A stretch of DNA of 64,000 bases, taken from the NCBI GenBank assembly GCA_020284085.1, contig JACEVL010000157.1, positions 62,001 through 126,000 on the forward strand. Direction: 5' to 3'. The notes under the pieces were generated by a model. That model was not told where the DNA came from. It made no database searches and was given only the letters and a program-made list of their open reading frames with translations. Source of the DNA: Aporrectodea caliginosa. Taxonomy: Eukaryota; Annelida; Clitellata; Crassiclitellata; Lumbricidae. A program made the translations under genes and the position numbers. How positions within the stretch are numbered: position 1 is the stretch's first letter; every line of letters begins with the position of its first letter. Shown here piece by piece: positions 48,201 to 60,204 of this stretch.

Positions 48201-51200
48201 TGTATATATAATATATGATGTATATATTTCGGTATATTCATGAGATTGCTTTTCAGTTAACCATTTCATAATTAAGCCATAGTAAAATATAATTTACCAC
48301 TATCAGTCACATCATAGTAAAACGCAATTTACTACTGCTGGTTACAGCAGTGGTAAACTGTACTGATGCCAAAGTAGGTGGTTCACACTTTCAGTCAACT
48401 CAGATAGAATTTATATTCTGCAGTGTCTTGAAATAGCCACTGTGGGTGACAGTTAAACCTGTACCACATGTAATCATAATTCATTAGAAAAGTTCAGTCA
48501 AATTCGGAGAGCTTCAGAACATAGGTTGTATGTATGTATGTAATGTATGTATGTATGTATGCAATGTATGTACCGTATGTATGTGTGAAACCACTTAATA
48601 TTGTGCATTTTAAATACCTGTCAGTGGTACTGCATGCATGACTATCTAGCTTATTTATACAAGTGCGTCTTAAGACAGTTTGAAAGTGTGTGCTGAATAC
48701 AGTTAAGTACAAAATCACACATGTGCATCAGAAGACTGTTCCAACGGTCAAAGACTTTTATGTCTGAGACACAAGAAGGCAAACCAAACCCTGCATTGTT
48801 TCAGTTAAACTGACCCTGATGTTTAGGACAATGCGTGCATCCTTGTCCCTTCCCTTCATGAAATTACTCATGAACATCTGTGAATCATCTTCTAGACTGT
48901 CTGTCACTCGCTGCCTCACATCCCGACTGTTCTCATCCTCGCTGCTACTTGTGTTGTAGTCCATTTTCCCAGATATCGTCTTACAGAAATCTAAACACCA
49001 CAGCTTCAATAAAATCCAAGTTGTCATCAACTATTAACATTTGAAGTTGGCTGTTCTATTTTTTACTGCTTAATATAATGCCAAAAAACATACATTACGG
49101 ATTTTAATGCAATTTTCAACCACGTCCATACTCCATACACATAAACTGGCCTGGCAAGAAAAATTTGTTGTATTACAGTATGGTACATTGTCCCTTTGAC
49201 AAGACTTGTGCATTTATATGTGCAACCTACTTCACCTTGAATATGAAGTACGACATACAGTATAGTACTCTATACAGATTCAGTTTTAGTCCTCCATAAA
49301 CACTATATAGAGGTGGTGATCAAATGAAACCATAGTCTGGCTCAAACAGTGTTTTGGATAACTGTATATTCAGTAAAATATCAAAGCAACTGGTAAAGTT
49401 GGTCCTCTTAGAAAATTTTCAGAAAAACTGTCATAACAAAGAGGAACCTCATATTAACCTTGCATTATTTTAAAATCACTTTAAACCTAGATATATGCAT
49501 TATATTTATTTATTTATTTATTTGAATCAGTGTACAGCAAGAACTCAATAGAAGAAACATAACATACACTAAAACAATGTTCAGAAATGATAATTAGACA
49601 AGTTAATGTGTATTGTATAAACAGTGCAATGCTAAGATACATCAGTTCATAAGCGATAGAATAACAACTAATGAGGAGAAGAAGCACAAAGTGCTTATCG
49701 AGTCATCCCCATATATGAATTTACAGACTGAAATGTCAGGTGCAAATATTCAAACAAATAAACTTAACGTGAATGAAAATATGAAGGCAGCCAATCAAAT
49801 GGTGGACAACCTGTTAATTCTGCAACAGTCTTTCCTCCTGGTCTATTTCCAGTCGATTCACTCAACTTCATCATTGGCTTTTTAAAACTCATTTGGTTGT
49901 GAAGTGAATTCTTACTACAATTAACAAAGATCACACAAAACAATTGTAAGCACAAAAGTACCAGGGTGCTACAGGCAGCTTAACTGTTTATGCGAAATTG
50001 AAATTATTTAAAACCCCACTCCCAATTTGCAATTCCTTGATTGAATTGTTTATCCTGAAGAAAATCTTTGTGGATGTTGTATTATAATATACTGTGTGCC
50101 TTTACTGGCATCAACCTCAACCATCACAACACAGACTGGTAAAAATAGATGTGTTCTAGCCATGAATACCAAAAGTTCTCTGTACATAATCTTAGAATAA
50201 TAGTTCAGGCCAAAGTCAGAGTAAGTACTTTACATAGTAATATGCAAATATCCAGATACATACAGAATATTACAGATGTCCTCGAGACAAAGGCAAAAGA
50301 CACCAATATAGCTACCATACATTTTTCAAAATTTCAACCACGGGGTTGTCAACATTTGCAATTCTTAGTAAAAATTAAACTGCGTATACTGTGGAAGACT
50401 GAGAGTCAGAATGTATAACAGTAGATTTAGAGAATGATTTGGTAAGCCTTACACTCAAAATGGAAGTTCCAGCAGTAAGAATTAATCAGTGTAAGCACAT
50501 TTTCCCTCCATGACTGGAATTGGAAAAATTATAACTACAGATGTGGTTAAGCTTACATTGCAATTTCTCGTAATTTCTCCTTGTCAATGTTCAATCTCGG
50601 CCGATTCTTTACAGGAACTCTGAAAATAAAAACTTCACTACATAGAACTTAACACTAGCCCATATCACCTCTGGTTTTCCTGAAATCTCATTTTACAAAA
50701 CTAACAAACTCTGTTTCTAAGCACAAGCACACGCTAGTTTTATAGTTCTAATTTAATATTTGAAACACACTTATCTACAAGAAATTACTTTTTTCTTTTG
50801 GTCTTGTGTTTCTTCTCTCTCCAAACACCTTTTGCCCCATCAAAGATCCTTGCAACGGAAAACGAGCGTGATCTTGACCTAGATCTTGATTGCTCTTCGT
50901 CAGATGGTGACCTAACAGAATAAATTCCCAATAAGTCAGTCTTTGAAAAAGCATACAACCGCAACACAATTGTAAACTAACACTCTGCTCAAATGTACAA
51001 ATCTAACAGACCACATCAATCAAGGCAAATCAGCCTATTAATCAAAAGTGGATCGAGTGGAGATCAAAAGCACACCAGCTACTACACAGTAAATAAAAGT
51101 ACACCTGAAAACTCAAATGAAGCGGCCAACAGAAGACAACACATTACAACATGGCTTGATAATAATACCAAAATACCAATTATAACTTGCTACAAAAACG

Positions 51201-54200
51201 AAACCCATCAGAAGATAGTTTGCACTAATCTATCATTCCATCCCCTTCTCACTCCTCTGCCCAGTAAACCATTATAAGTTTCTCTGAAGATTACATTTGT
51301 AACTCCATTGCCTCCCTCTCCAACTTCCCTACCACATAGTAAATGTACGTAGCTAAGTTGTCTATCAAGTATAAAATGATCCATCTTTCCCAAAAATGTG
51401 GCTAATTTATGCATAAGCAATCATTGGGTAACACATTGGATATTCGTCACCTAGAATATGAATGATTGATCTATTACTCTATCGAATGGCGTCTCTTTTG
51501 TTTCTTGTGCTTCTTGTGTTTTCGTTTGTGCTTCTTTCGTTGCTTTGACTTATGTCTGACAACCGGTTCTTCAGTTTCTTCTTGAACAGATTCACTCAGG
51601 CTCCCAGAGCTTACCAAGTCAAGCAAACATCCCAATGGAGCAGGTTCAAAGTCTTCTGACTCAGATGAGTTTGCTGAAGAATCAGTAATCTCCCCTACAA
51701 ACAGGAATTACAGCCCAATGACTGATTGCTAAACAATCATAAACATTTATAAATATTCTTTACAATTAATATAGGACATATCATATTCTGAAAGTACCAT
51801 GCACAGTATAAAAGAAATCATGATGCAGTATAGAACAAATGTGCATCTGTCCAAATAATCGAATGCAAGTTATGTCAAGAATACAAAGCTTAACAGATGA
51901 GCTTGTTGAAAACATACTTACCCATTGACTGACAATGTTAGTGCTTATGCATGCATGATTGTATGTATCTGGTCATTCAAGGGCGCAGCCATGAACCAGT
52001 TTCAGGGAGTTTTCCATTTCAGGGGAGTTCTCCATTGGGTATGGTCACTGAGTAAGAGATCAGTTTTGAAAACTTGTGTTTTTTGGCAATTATTTATTTT
52101 GGGGGTTTGAACCCGTAAACCACCACTAAATATGGCCATGGGTCATTTATAACACTTTTAAAGAACACCTTCACAGTTTCCAATTATATTGTTAGCAACA
52201 GCATAGTGATCTGTCTTTCCTAAAAATATAAAAGATATATTTCCAGCAAGAAAAGACTTAAGACAGTATTACCTTCTTCTCTGTTCCGTTTCTTAGGATC
52301 ATTTTCATAACGTGTGCCAGACGAGATAAAAGCCGCACTCCAGCCAGAAATTTTGATGCCCATGTCCCTAGCCAGTTTCTTTGCAGCTTTCTGTACTGTC
52401 TTGCAATCGTCCTTAGATGATTGACTTTTAGCAGATTCAAAACATGGCTCTGTATCACATAGATTGTCAGAACAACCGGCTCTAACAAACCTATTCAAGT
52501 AGTTTGTTTTCAAAGTTTGCATACCGCCCTCCAGTTCAGCAGATGAAGACTGACCACTGCAAAATACGTTTTCTTTGGTGTGCCCCACCTCCGATTCGAT
52601 ACAAAGCATATCTTGTGAATTGCTAGCTTTATTCACAACTTCCTCATTTTCCGGATTCGTTTCCTTTTCAGTGCAGTGGCATTCAACTTCAACATCACTT
52701 ACTTCATTTCGCCTTGCTTCATTTTCACACACTTCCATTCCAGTCATTTCTTTTCCAATCACTTCGATTTCACGTACTTCATTCACACTTGCATTGTCTT
52801 CATTCACTTCTTTTGCAGTCATTTCTTTTCCAGGTACTTCTTTCTGACTCTCTTCTATACCAGTCATTTCTGTTCCAATTCCAACAATATCTGATACATC
52901 TAGTGTGAAGCACTGTGCCTGATTTTCACCGTTTCTGCTGACTTCATCTTGGTGACATGTGTCAGATGGATGACCGGTTTCTTCAGCAAGGAGGGTTGTC
53001 CTATGTGAAACAGAAGGGTCAGCAATGGCAACTGCTACATCTTCCAATGACCTTTCTTCATTAGGTGAAATGATAGCTGTGACTTCTTTGTTTCCAACAT
53101 TTTGACTACCTCCATCAGAACAACCACAAGCCAACTCTGGCAGAATATCACAATTACTACTAAGATTGTCTTGCACTTCATCAGCCTCCACATGCTCATC
53201 CTGTTCAGAAGAATTCTGAATGCAAGAATTTTCCAAAAGCTCGATTACCCTCTGTGAAGTTAAATGGTCACTAGATTCCACATTGATGGTTTGCACATCT
53301 GCATTCACAACTGCAGGTGTTGACTCTTCTTGTAGTGGACCCTTAGGATAAGTTTCTGATTCAGTTGTTTCAACAAAACCAATACCAGTAACTCCACTCT
53401 CAGAAGGCTCTGCAGTAGCTGCCACCAGTTCAACAGTTATTAGTGGATCAACCGAAGTTTCAGCTTCTACATCTTGCGTAGGCACTTGGCTGTACTCACG
53501 CAACACATCAACTGATACAGTTTCAAGTGAAGCACCTGTTTGACCTGGTAGCTGATCTTGATGGTTAGGATCACTTCTGTCAGCAGTTAAGCCTAAGTAA
53601 TCGACAGGTCCAGCTTCAACTACAGTAGGTTCACCCAGGACACCTGGCTGTAAAATGTCATCACTCGTACGCTCTGCGGTAACATCTGAAATTGTAGGAA
53701 GAGTGCTACAGGTCTGTGGCTGCTCTTGCTTCTGAACACCAGGATCTTCTACATCTTGAAACACAGTGGAATTTTGCACTTGGTCATTGTTAGCCGATTC
53801 CTTTTGTGAAAACTTATCCACTGTCAACACTGGATGGCGAGGAAGCGTAGCCTGCAGACGACTTATTTCCGCTGATCTAAGAGGACCAATTCGAGTCTTA
53901 ACTCGCCGCAGTAAACGCGAAACTGCAATACCGTCTTTATATGTCTTCACAATACGAGATGGGACAGAGATCTTTTCAGCACATGCAACAACAGCATTGT
54001 AATCGAGCTGCAGCTTACCACATTGCTCACTTGCATCATCTTTTGAAGTGGTTCTTTTGCCCAACCACAGTTCAGTGATGTCATCGTTGGTTTCTACAGG
54101 AATCAGCATTGGCCGAAAATTGTCATCATCGGCATCATCATCGGAGGGCAGAACGCATGATTTCACAATTTCGACTGCTTCGTTAGACTCAGCAAGAACC

Positions 54201-55954
54201 TTCTCTTCATTTTTGTTTTTTCTATGCTTATGCTTGGTGGATTTATGCTTGTGTGATGACTTCACAAGACTCTTATCCCGGTGTTTGTGCTTCTTTTCAC
54301 GCTTGTTAACATGCTTAACTTTTCTGGAAGATCTTTTCTTTGATGAAGACATTGGACTCTTGGTTCTACTGTGCATCTTATTTCGGTTGTGACTTAAATT
54401 ATCAGCTTTGTCTCCACGGCTCGTATGAAGTTTACCTTCATATACCAGTCTGTTATGTTTACTAGAGTGACCCCAAACTGGATCAATAGTGCTTAGATGT
54501 GAGTATTCATCATACTGCAGTGAATCAGTATCAGCCTCAGCTGGTACTGACCCACTGTCTGATCTACGTCGTTTAAAAATTTTAGTTCTGTTGTATCGCT
54601 CAACCCACGTCTCATCACCTACATGGTCCCTAGCATTCAGTTCCAAATCGGCATTTCGTTTACGACTGTTGAACACGTGATTGTCTGGTTCACGTAGTCT
54701 AGTACCTTGCTCAATCCACGTCTCATCACCTATATGGTCCCCATCATTCAGTTCAAAATCGGCATTTCGTTTACGACTGTTGAACATGTAATTGTCTGGT
54801 TTATGTCGTCTCGTACTCTGCTCAAAATAGTCGCAGGACTTCTGACGAGACCCAACATGCCTTTCACTACTAAAACCAAAGTCTTTCTCATCATTTTCTG
54901 ATGCAACGCTGTTCACATCATCATAAAGTGAATCTTGATAGCATCGCTGAGTGGTCTTTGCATTACCAGAAGCTGTCTGGAAATTAGGATTGGTGTAAGT
55001 ACTTACCTCGACTGAATCCTTCCTAGTTCGCGACTTCTTCGACTTTTTGTGCCTACTTTCACTCATTTCTTTGGACTTTTTTGTGAAGCTGCATTTCCTT
55101 TTTGATTTATGGACGTGGTTTTCAGACTTTACGCGATTATCTTCTTTCAAATTTGACAGATGTTCATGTGAGATTTCCAATGGAAAGTCATGCCGTGATT
55201 CACCTTCACCCACTCCATAACCATCCTCTTCTTTATCTGAAGAAGGAACACGTTCCAAGGATACTTCAGAAAAAGGAAATGCCTCATTGCCATAAGACCT
55301 TTCCAAACCATTGCGATTCTTTAATGCTGAACTTCTAAAACTATGATGAACCGTCTCCCGTGATATTTTCTCAGACCTTTTATGGTGAACCTTTCCACGA
55401 CTTTGACGACTTCGACGATGGTCTCCATGCACAGTTTTCATACAAGTTCTGTCCAACATAGCACAACTAGACAAACGTTCAGAGTCATTCCAAAAATCCA
55501 AACACTTTGGATTTTTGGAATCACTCCAACAATCATTTGCATTTTTATCATAGTTAAACTCATCATTCGCAAGTACGTCAGAAAAGTCAGATGATCGTTT
55601 ATTACTCGTTTTTCTACTTGATTTGTGACTTTTATCTTTTTGGCACTTGTTATAAATAGTGCGTCTCGGAATTCTTTCATTCTCGGATTCTATCACCTGT
55701 AACTTTGTGGCGAGAAATCCGCCTAAGATGTGTTGCATGCTCAGTGATGACTGAGTGTCTTCATTTTCCAGTTGATCGACCAATTTCTCTTCATCAAGAC
55801 CTCCATGCAGTTGATCAGAAACTCCTTGATTTGATACATCATCCACAGTGGCTGTTCCACCAGAAAGATGTTTCATCTCATGATGGTGACCTTTTGACCT
55901 CTTCCGACGTTGCCTTGATGTTAAATGAAAAGTTTCTTCAGCAGCAAACGACAT
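42227..55954 (-). CDS. SON: SON-like splicing cofactor (13 coding exons)
   Basis: Nuclear-speckle RNA-binding protein; the vertebrate protein promotes splicing of weak introns. Exons (5' to 3'): 55954-52273, 51694-51478, 50911-50789, 50619-50557, 49914-49811, 48990-48815, 48012-47713, 46709-46599, 46042-45935, 45205-44947, 44021-43965, 43228-43113, 42346-42227. They total 5,436 nt (1,811 residues) with all phases consistent. Order of domains: a long low-complexity Lys/Ser/Arg-rich first exon; a His/Lys-rich and short RS segment; the SON block with LNIDKEKLREIA and GGKTVAELT; VSSGAQHRQKEEGWVPV; a G-patch (MLLRMGWKENEGLGRQNLG); and a C-terminal double-stranded RNA-binding domain (HPVSALLETCVKRR to KKTAKLQAAACCLDALG). 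It is shorter than human SON and lacks the long vertebrate tandem repeats. The ATG at 55954 has an in-frame TAA just upstream, but a small 5' coding exon cannot be excluded. The 49914 acceptor is the least certain boundary. Confidence 0.92.
42421..42869. mobile_element. MITE with GGTCRTCCATTTAGTACGTA ends
   Basis: Left end GGGGGTCATCCATTTAGTAC and right end (minus strand) CGGGGCCGTCCATTTAGTAC are inverted repeats of about 25 bp, both continuing into GTAYGCA. The subterminal parts are rich in CGTACGCA and G runs. The length is about 450 bp. It lies in the last SON intron (42347-43112). I could not fix a target duplication. Confidence 0.75.
43113..43228 (-). other. SON: SON exon 12: first half of the dsRNA-binding domain
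   Basis: This exon starts in phase 1 after a TTTGATACAG acceptor and ends in phase 0 before GTAAAC. It encodes KHPVSALLETCVKRR, then the first beta strands (PEFVLAEESGP, HLRRFLYK). The second half of the fold is in exon 13 (42346-42227). The same domain layout ends vertebrate SON. Confidence 0.9.
43493..43932. mobile_element. MITE with TGTGACGCCAGGGG ends
   Basis: Left end TGTGACGCCAGGGGTCAAAA and the complementary right end (TTTTGACCCCCTGGCGTCACA) are inverted repeats, each flanked by TATA. The TA flanks suggest a Tc1/mariner-type duplication. It is 440 bp with no coding capacity, and its right end is about 30 bp from the donor of SON exon 11 (43965). Confidence 0.8.
44947..45205 (-). other. 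SON: SON exon 10: G-patch domain
   Basis: The exon starts in phase 0 at TKQNPEPG and ends in phase 1 before GTGAGT. A Pro/Ala/Asn-rich leader precedes YNIGKLMLLRMGW and EGLGRQNLG, the G-patch core. It continues with PLSLDMKKDRKG, equivalent to the VDFKTDRKG stretch of vertebrate SON. G-patch domains commonly activate DEAH helicases; the partner here is unknown. Confidence 0.92.
46177..46245. repeat. TTAA-ended palindromic element, copy D
   Basis: Starts TTAACGCTTAAATGATGAG, has core GTGACTGGGAAACCAATG, ends AGCTCGTTGTTAAGTGTTA. It is the same family as 8700-8773. It lies in SON intron 8. Confidence 0.65.
47056..47612 (+). repeat. 40-bp minisatellite, 14 copies
   Basis: A unit containing CTATGAATAGTATGTTCACC is repeated 14 times in SON intron 7. 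Copies differ mainly at one base (TTACCT or TTAGCT). The first eight alternate between the two forms, then the order is broken. The array ends about 100 bp from exon 7. Confidence 0.95.
48525..48585 (+). repeat. (TATG)n microsatellite
   Basis: Interrupted GTAT repeats in SON intron 6. Confidence 0.8.
52273..55954 (-). other. SON: SON exon 1: large low-complexity N-terminal exon
   Basis: A single open frame of 1,227 codons. Residues about 1-600 are Lys/Arg/Ser/His-rich with many nuclear-localisation-like clusters (for example KHKHRDK, HKHRKNKNE), as expected for a speckle protein. Residues about 380-455 hold two 37-residue tandem repeats sharing FNSRKRNAD and GDETW. The second half is acidic and Thr/Val/Glu-rich with degenerate short repeats (NEV, GKEM). 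It ends in phase 1 before GTAATA. The plus-strand open frames opposite it are shadows. Confidence 0.9.
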
Positions 55955-56240
55955 TTTGGCCAGTTACCATGGTTACTGTCTACAACATTTAATAAGAATC
56001 ACATTACAAAAATTCTACAACGGTGAGCTCTGTATCAAAAGGGCCAGCCTTATCTTCATTTGCAAGTATCAAACCTGTGTACTCTGATATACGTCCAAAC
56101 TTGTGGTACTGACACTATAGCTAAGTACTAAAAGACATGAACACAGCAAAACTTTCCAGGCTGCATGCAGTATACATTGAAACTCATAAGAAGCATGGTA
56201 TTCAGATGTAAATACAGGCACATGAATTCAATGATTAGAG

Positions 56241-56592
56241 GGTAAATGTGTAGTTTAGCGTCGTAAATTATCTGCCATTGCATGGGTTTCAGTGTTAGTC
56301 GAAAACAAGTTGGACTGACGAAACGAATTCTTGCTAAATAGAAGTGGGATTGATGAAAAGAATCTTGCTCAAATAGAGCTGGATTGATCAAAAATAATTC
56401 CTAATTAAATAAAAGTTGTATTGACGAAAAATAATTCCTGCTTAAATGGAAGCTGGATTGACGAAACAATTTCTTGCCTAAATGGAAGCTGGGTTGATGA
56501 AAAGGATTCTTGACAAAGTAGAAGTTGGAATGATGAAAAATAACAATGCTACAATGGGCGAATAATTTATGACGCTAAACTACACGCTTACC
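56241..56592. mobile_element. MITE with 40-bp TIRs and internal minisatellite
   Basis: The ends are inverted repeats of about 40 bp: 56241-56281 and the complement of 56552-56592, sharing GTGTAGTTTAGCGTC and TAAATTAT. Flanks GATTAGAG (56233-56240) and GATTACAC (56593-56600) look like an 8-bp duplication with two changes. Between the ends lie about six copies of a degenerate ~41-bp unit with GAAGCTGGATTGACGAAA (about 56300-56545). It sits about 290 bp upstream of the SON start codon. Confidence 0.8.
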
Positions 56593-57279
56593 GATTACAC
56601 ATCTTGTTTAACCTTCTAACTTACATTTACCAAATCAAACGGAATGGCAGGCTCAGCGGGAACATGTGGCAGGTGGCAACCTACTTGTCAATGGGCAATC
56701 GTCCAACCTAGATGGCCCAACTAAACATTTGCAGTGGTGCTTAATTTCGTGAAACCTGCCGGCATTGCATCCAAATGTACCAGGTGGTGCTAAACAAGTC
56801 GGCCGATTAATAGAGACCATTCTTACGTATAATCCAATTCATCAGTATGCTGAAGAATACAACTAAAGATAATTTCGCCGCAGTGTTATGCCTACACGAG
56901 AGCAGCATTAAAGACTCGGTCCCACGAAAGCCGCGACTTAGCAACACAATTAAACTACACCAACCAGTGCAGTTCTAATCCATTTGGATAACCAGAACTA
57001 CAGCTGATAAACAAAACTAAATAAGAAAAGATTAATGTGTCCTTTGCCAACGTTTCGTAGACTATTATTAGTCTTTGGTGTCTACAGTCGAGGCCCTAAA
57101 CAAAACATCACTCACCCATTCCACAATTAATAAAATTTTACTTTTACTTGCAAATGCGTGAAGGAACGATAATATACTGCATCTACTCAAACCAGAAGCT
57201 AAAGCGCAACCTCAGTTTCACTAAAATTTAAGAGATTTGTTTAGTAATTCCAAAATATTCCTTTTAACCGTGTATACAT

Positions 57280-57580
57280 AGCTAACTTCCGGTAGTATTG
57301 GGCGCCGGATAAAAAACAAATGTCCTGAAAATGGCTAACGTACTGTGGGAAAGATATTGTAATGCAAATTATTCTATGCACAAAATTCCTCTAATATTCA
57401 TAAATCCACGTTCTTGGCATTAGTTTATTTAAAGAGCTGAACTCAAACAACATGCCGCTTCGCATGCAAAATGTTAGCGGGTGCCAGATGCTGGCCTATG
57501 ACGTCACGAAAACTCGCCATGAAGTTACGTTCTCTAATCTCTAATTTTCATAGCCAATAAGCGTATACCTCCAGCGCTGC
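57280..57580 (-). promoter_or_regulatory. Candidate SON promoter region
   Basis: The stretch is marked by an ETS-like site ACTTCCGG (57285-57292), a palindromic CRE TGACGTCA (57499-57506) and a CCAAT box (57554-57558). These sites are typical of housekeeping promoters. It lies 1.3-1.6 kb upstream of the SON ATG, so a non-coding first exon would be needed. It could also serve a transcript on the other strand. No expression evidence is available. Confidence 0.3.
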
Positions 57581-57671
57581 CCGTGAACCATAGGGTATAA
57601 TTATAGGCCTGTTATAAGAAAGGCAAACTTAAGATTACCCATAGCCTATGGTTTCAACTTGTTCTCCCGTA

Positions 57672-58134
57672 GGGGTTGTCCATTAATTATGTCAACAAAT
57701 TTTAGGCAGTTTTTTACCCCTCCTCCCCCATTGTCAACTGTAACTGTCAAACATTGACGGACCCCCTAAAAAATTATGTCAACAATCCCAGAACCCCCCC
57801 TACAAAAAAGAAACACAATGGCTCAATACCTAGGCTACATGTAGAATCATTTTTTCAAATTGTTTTACACTAAAAAATGCAATCTCGAATTTCAAAATAT
57901 ATATGAGTTAATTTAGTTTATTACCAGCATTTTAGTAGCCTAGTATTAAACATTAAGCACGTTATACATTTTTAGCATTACTTAATGTTTTCGCTACCAT
58001 TTTGAAGGGTGTGTGGTGATTCATTGGGAAAAAATTTGTTGACGTCAAATTTTACCGAACCCCCTCCCCCTTGTCAACAACTGTCAAACTTTTCCAAACC
58101 CCCTATTTTGTTGACATAATTAATGGACGACCCC
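57672..58134. mobile_element. MITE with GTCCATTAATTATGTCAACAAA ends
   Basis: Left end GGGGTTGTCCATTAATTATG and right end (minus strand) GGGGTCGTCCATTAATTATG are inverted repeats of about 30 bp, continuing TCAACAAA. Subterminal repeats of TTGTCAACTGTCAAAC-like sequence and C-rich runs lie inside. The element is about 463 bp with no coding capacity. Its ends resemble those of 42421-42869 (GTCCATT plus AT-rich), so the two may be related. Confidence 0.78.
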
Positions 58135-58504
58135 ATAATATAGGCCTAGGCCTATAGGCCTAATAGTGTGTAATATCTTCTCTTGCACGAATTAATGGCT
58201 TTAATGCAAGTATTATTCACGGCCGGTTCCGGTTTGGGCCCGATTAATTTTGTAGTTGCAATCTCAGACTTAAAGCCAATCAATAAATGCAATCGCATTT
58301 TTAAATATGCAGATGTTTAATTGCTATCTCGATGTCCCCTCATGATCATCAGATGTCATTACAATTGAGATGGAGCTTGAGCACATCAGTGTGTGGGCAC
58401 ATAGTTGCAACCTCAGTCTTAGGCCCTAACTCAAGCAAGTCCAGTGAGATAATTTTCACACACCCCCGGGTACCATCGGTATGATCCCCCTCCTTTAAAA
58501 GGTA

Positions 58505-58870
58505 TCTCAAGGGTGCCCGGTGCAGACTCTAAATATTCTGGGTGTTGAGCTCACAGAGAAATGTGGGGTTTCTAGCCACATTAAACATCTGACCATAAAA
58601 GCAAGGCAGTCCTTTTATGCACTTCGGATCCGACGGATCCTGAGGTCGCATGGGCTCAAGGCCTCAAGCCTCACGGGGACAGCTTATTTGATGTGGTTCG
58701 TGTCACTACGGTTGGTATACACATATAATTATTGCTCACCTGTGTCAGTGTGTCACTGTGTGGTGGGGCTTTGCGAGAGGGCTGGAACGGGAGACCCTTG
58801 AGGGAATTATCCGGAGGCTGGTACGCCAGATCTCGAGGCACTAACCTCTATCTTCTCCCTCATTTGAGAC
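58505..58870 (+). mobile_element. Non-LTR retrotransposon RT C-terminal relic
   Basis: One frame reads TLNILGVELTEKCGVSSHI, then KARQSFYALRI and RSHGLKASSL; a shifted frame continues WWGFAREGW-like sequence. This is the order found after the catalytic core of jockey/CR1-type reverse transcriptases. Frames are broken and both ends are missing. An (AATAC)n tract follows. Confidence 0.7.
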
Positions 58871-58884
58871 TCTTTGCAGCAATG

Positions 58885-58940
58885 CGGATACCATACAATA
58901 CAAATTATACAATACAATACAATACAATACAATACAACTT
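58885..58940 (+). repeat. (AATAC)n microsatellite
   Basis: Pentanucleotide repeat of CAATA. Tracts of the complementary unit occur at about 25000-25032 and 63556-63581. Confidence 0.85.
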
Positions 58941-59302
58941 GTACTTATAATAACGCGCCTGAATAAAACAGAGTCTTACTCAAAGGATGCGTTACAATGT
59001 AGTTATAACCTACTAATCAAAGTACTTAGAGAAGAGATAAGTTTTAAGTTTAGATTTAAAACTAATATTACTTGAGGATGCTACGCCCTTCAAGGTCCAC
59101 GATAGTGTACGTAGACTACGGACCGTATGCCTACTAGCCCGAGATTTACATCTCTGAAATAACCACTGTCGTTGTTCGAACCGGCATATCCATCATTCCA
59201 CGGGCTTTCCGTTCAAAATTGGTCTGGTCTCTTCAAGAATTCATACCCCGATTTATTTGATTCACCATCCAATTGTCGACCCAAACGACACCCGCTTTAA
59301 CA

Positions 59303-59478
59303 GCTGCTCTGCCCCTCTGATCCTCTGGCAACCGGATTCGGACCTCCTTCGGACTACTCTTTTGGACAACCCCCTCTGACTATCGAGGGCCTCGACGCAG
59401 CGCTCGTGAATAAGCTGGTGCCCTGCGCTTGGCTTTCGAGTGGCGCTTTAGAAGTTTGGAGTTCACAATTACGGTAAC
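59303..59478 (-). repeat. Dispersed repeat, copy 3
   Basis: Closely similar to 10593-10760. The minus strand again encodes KLLKRHSKAKRRAP and later SPKEVRIRLPEDQRGR, but with a stop between. An 18-base segment near 59385 is extra relative to the other copy. Confidence 0.7.
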
Positions 59479-60204
59479 AATTGATTAATGTAGCTAACCG
59501 GGCCAATCGTAGCTAACCATCTAGGCCTATAGTCCTCTGAAGGCGCTACATGGAGCGGCACTTCTCAGGCTCCTTAATTGGCGCTATCGCCATGAAAAGG
59601 CTGAGATCCCAGTGTCGAATTTGGTAAGAATTTATACTCACTTATGGGTCTAAAGGAATTAAGAGGTGCGTGGTCTATATCTAGTCGTAGAATAGATCTT
59701 ATTCTTAGTAGGGGTGTTTTTTAACGAATTGCACTTTAATATGTGTATAAGAATGGATTGTACACTTTGAGCGAAGATCGATACTATAGGCTTATAGGCC
59801 TATAGGAGTTGAAGTGTGATATATGAAGGCCAGAGTGTGAAGGCGATCGAATGAGGTATACTAATTGGAATAGGCCCTATAATTATTCAGGTCTTTGTCT
59901 GCTGCTGCAGAATGTAAATAGGCCTATATGGCCTTGGATTGAACATGTCATGATCGAGAAGCAACCATAGCTAGGCGTGAAATTTATAAGGGAATTCATC
60001 TTAATTTCTCGAGGGCGTGTGGCCAGTCTTCTCCCTCGCCGCCTGATCATCCGGCTGACAATGTACGGTCAATGTACTCATCAAGCTGAATTGGCTAGAG
60101 CCGCTAGATGACGCAAGTGGAGCAAAAATCTCGAAACAAATTTCTGCGCTGGCTTGGATTTTACGTGCTGACTAATTACAGCCGTAGTCTATAGGGCTAT
60201 TCTA

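Noticed and set aside
52575..55992. Many plus-strand open frames opposite the SON first exon
   Set aside because: They are antisense to a long real exon with clear SON-like composition and lack any recognisable domain.
57344..57420. Short frame MANVLWERY after an ETS-like site
   Set aside because: Only about 30 codons, no donor in a sensible place and no homology; may be chance near a promoter.
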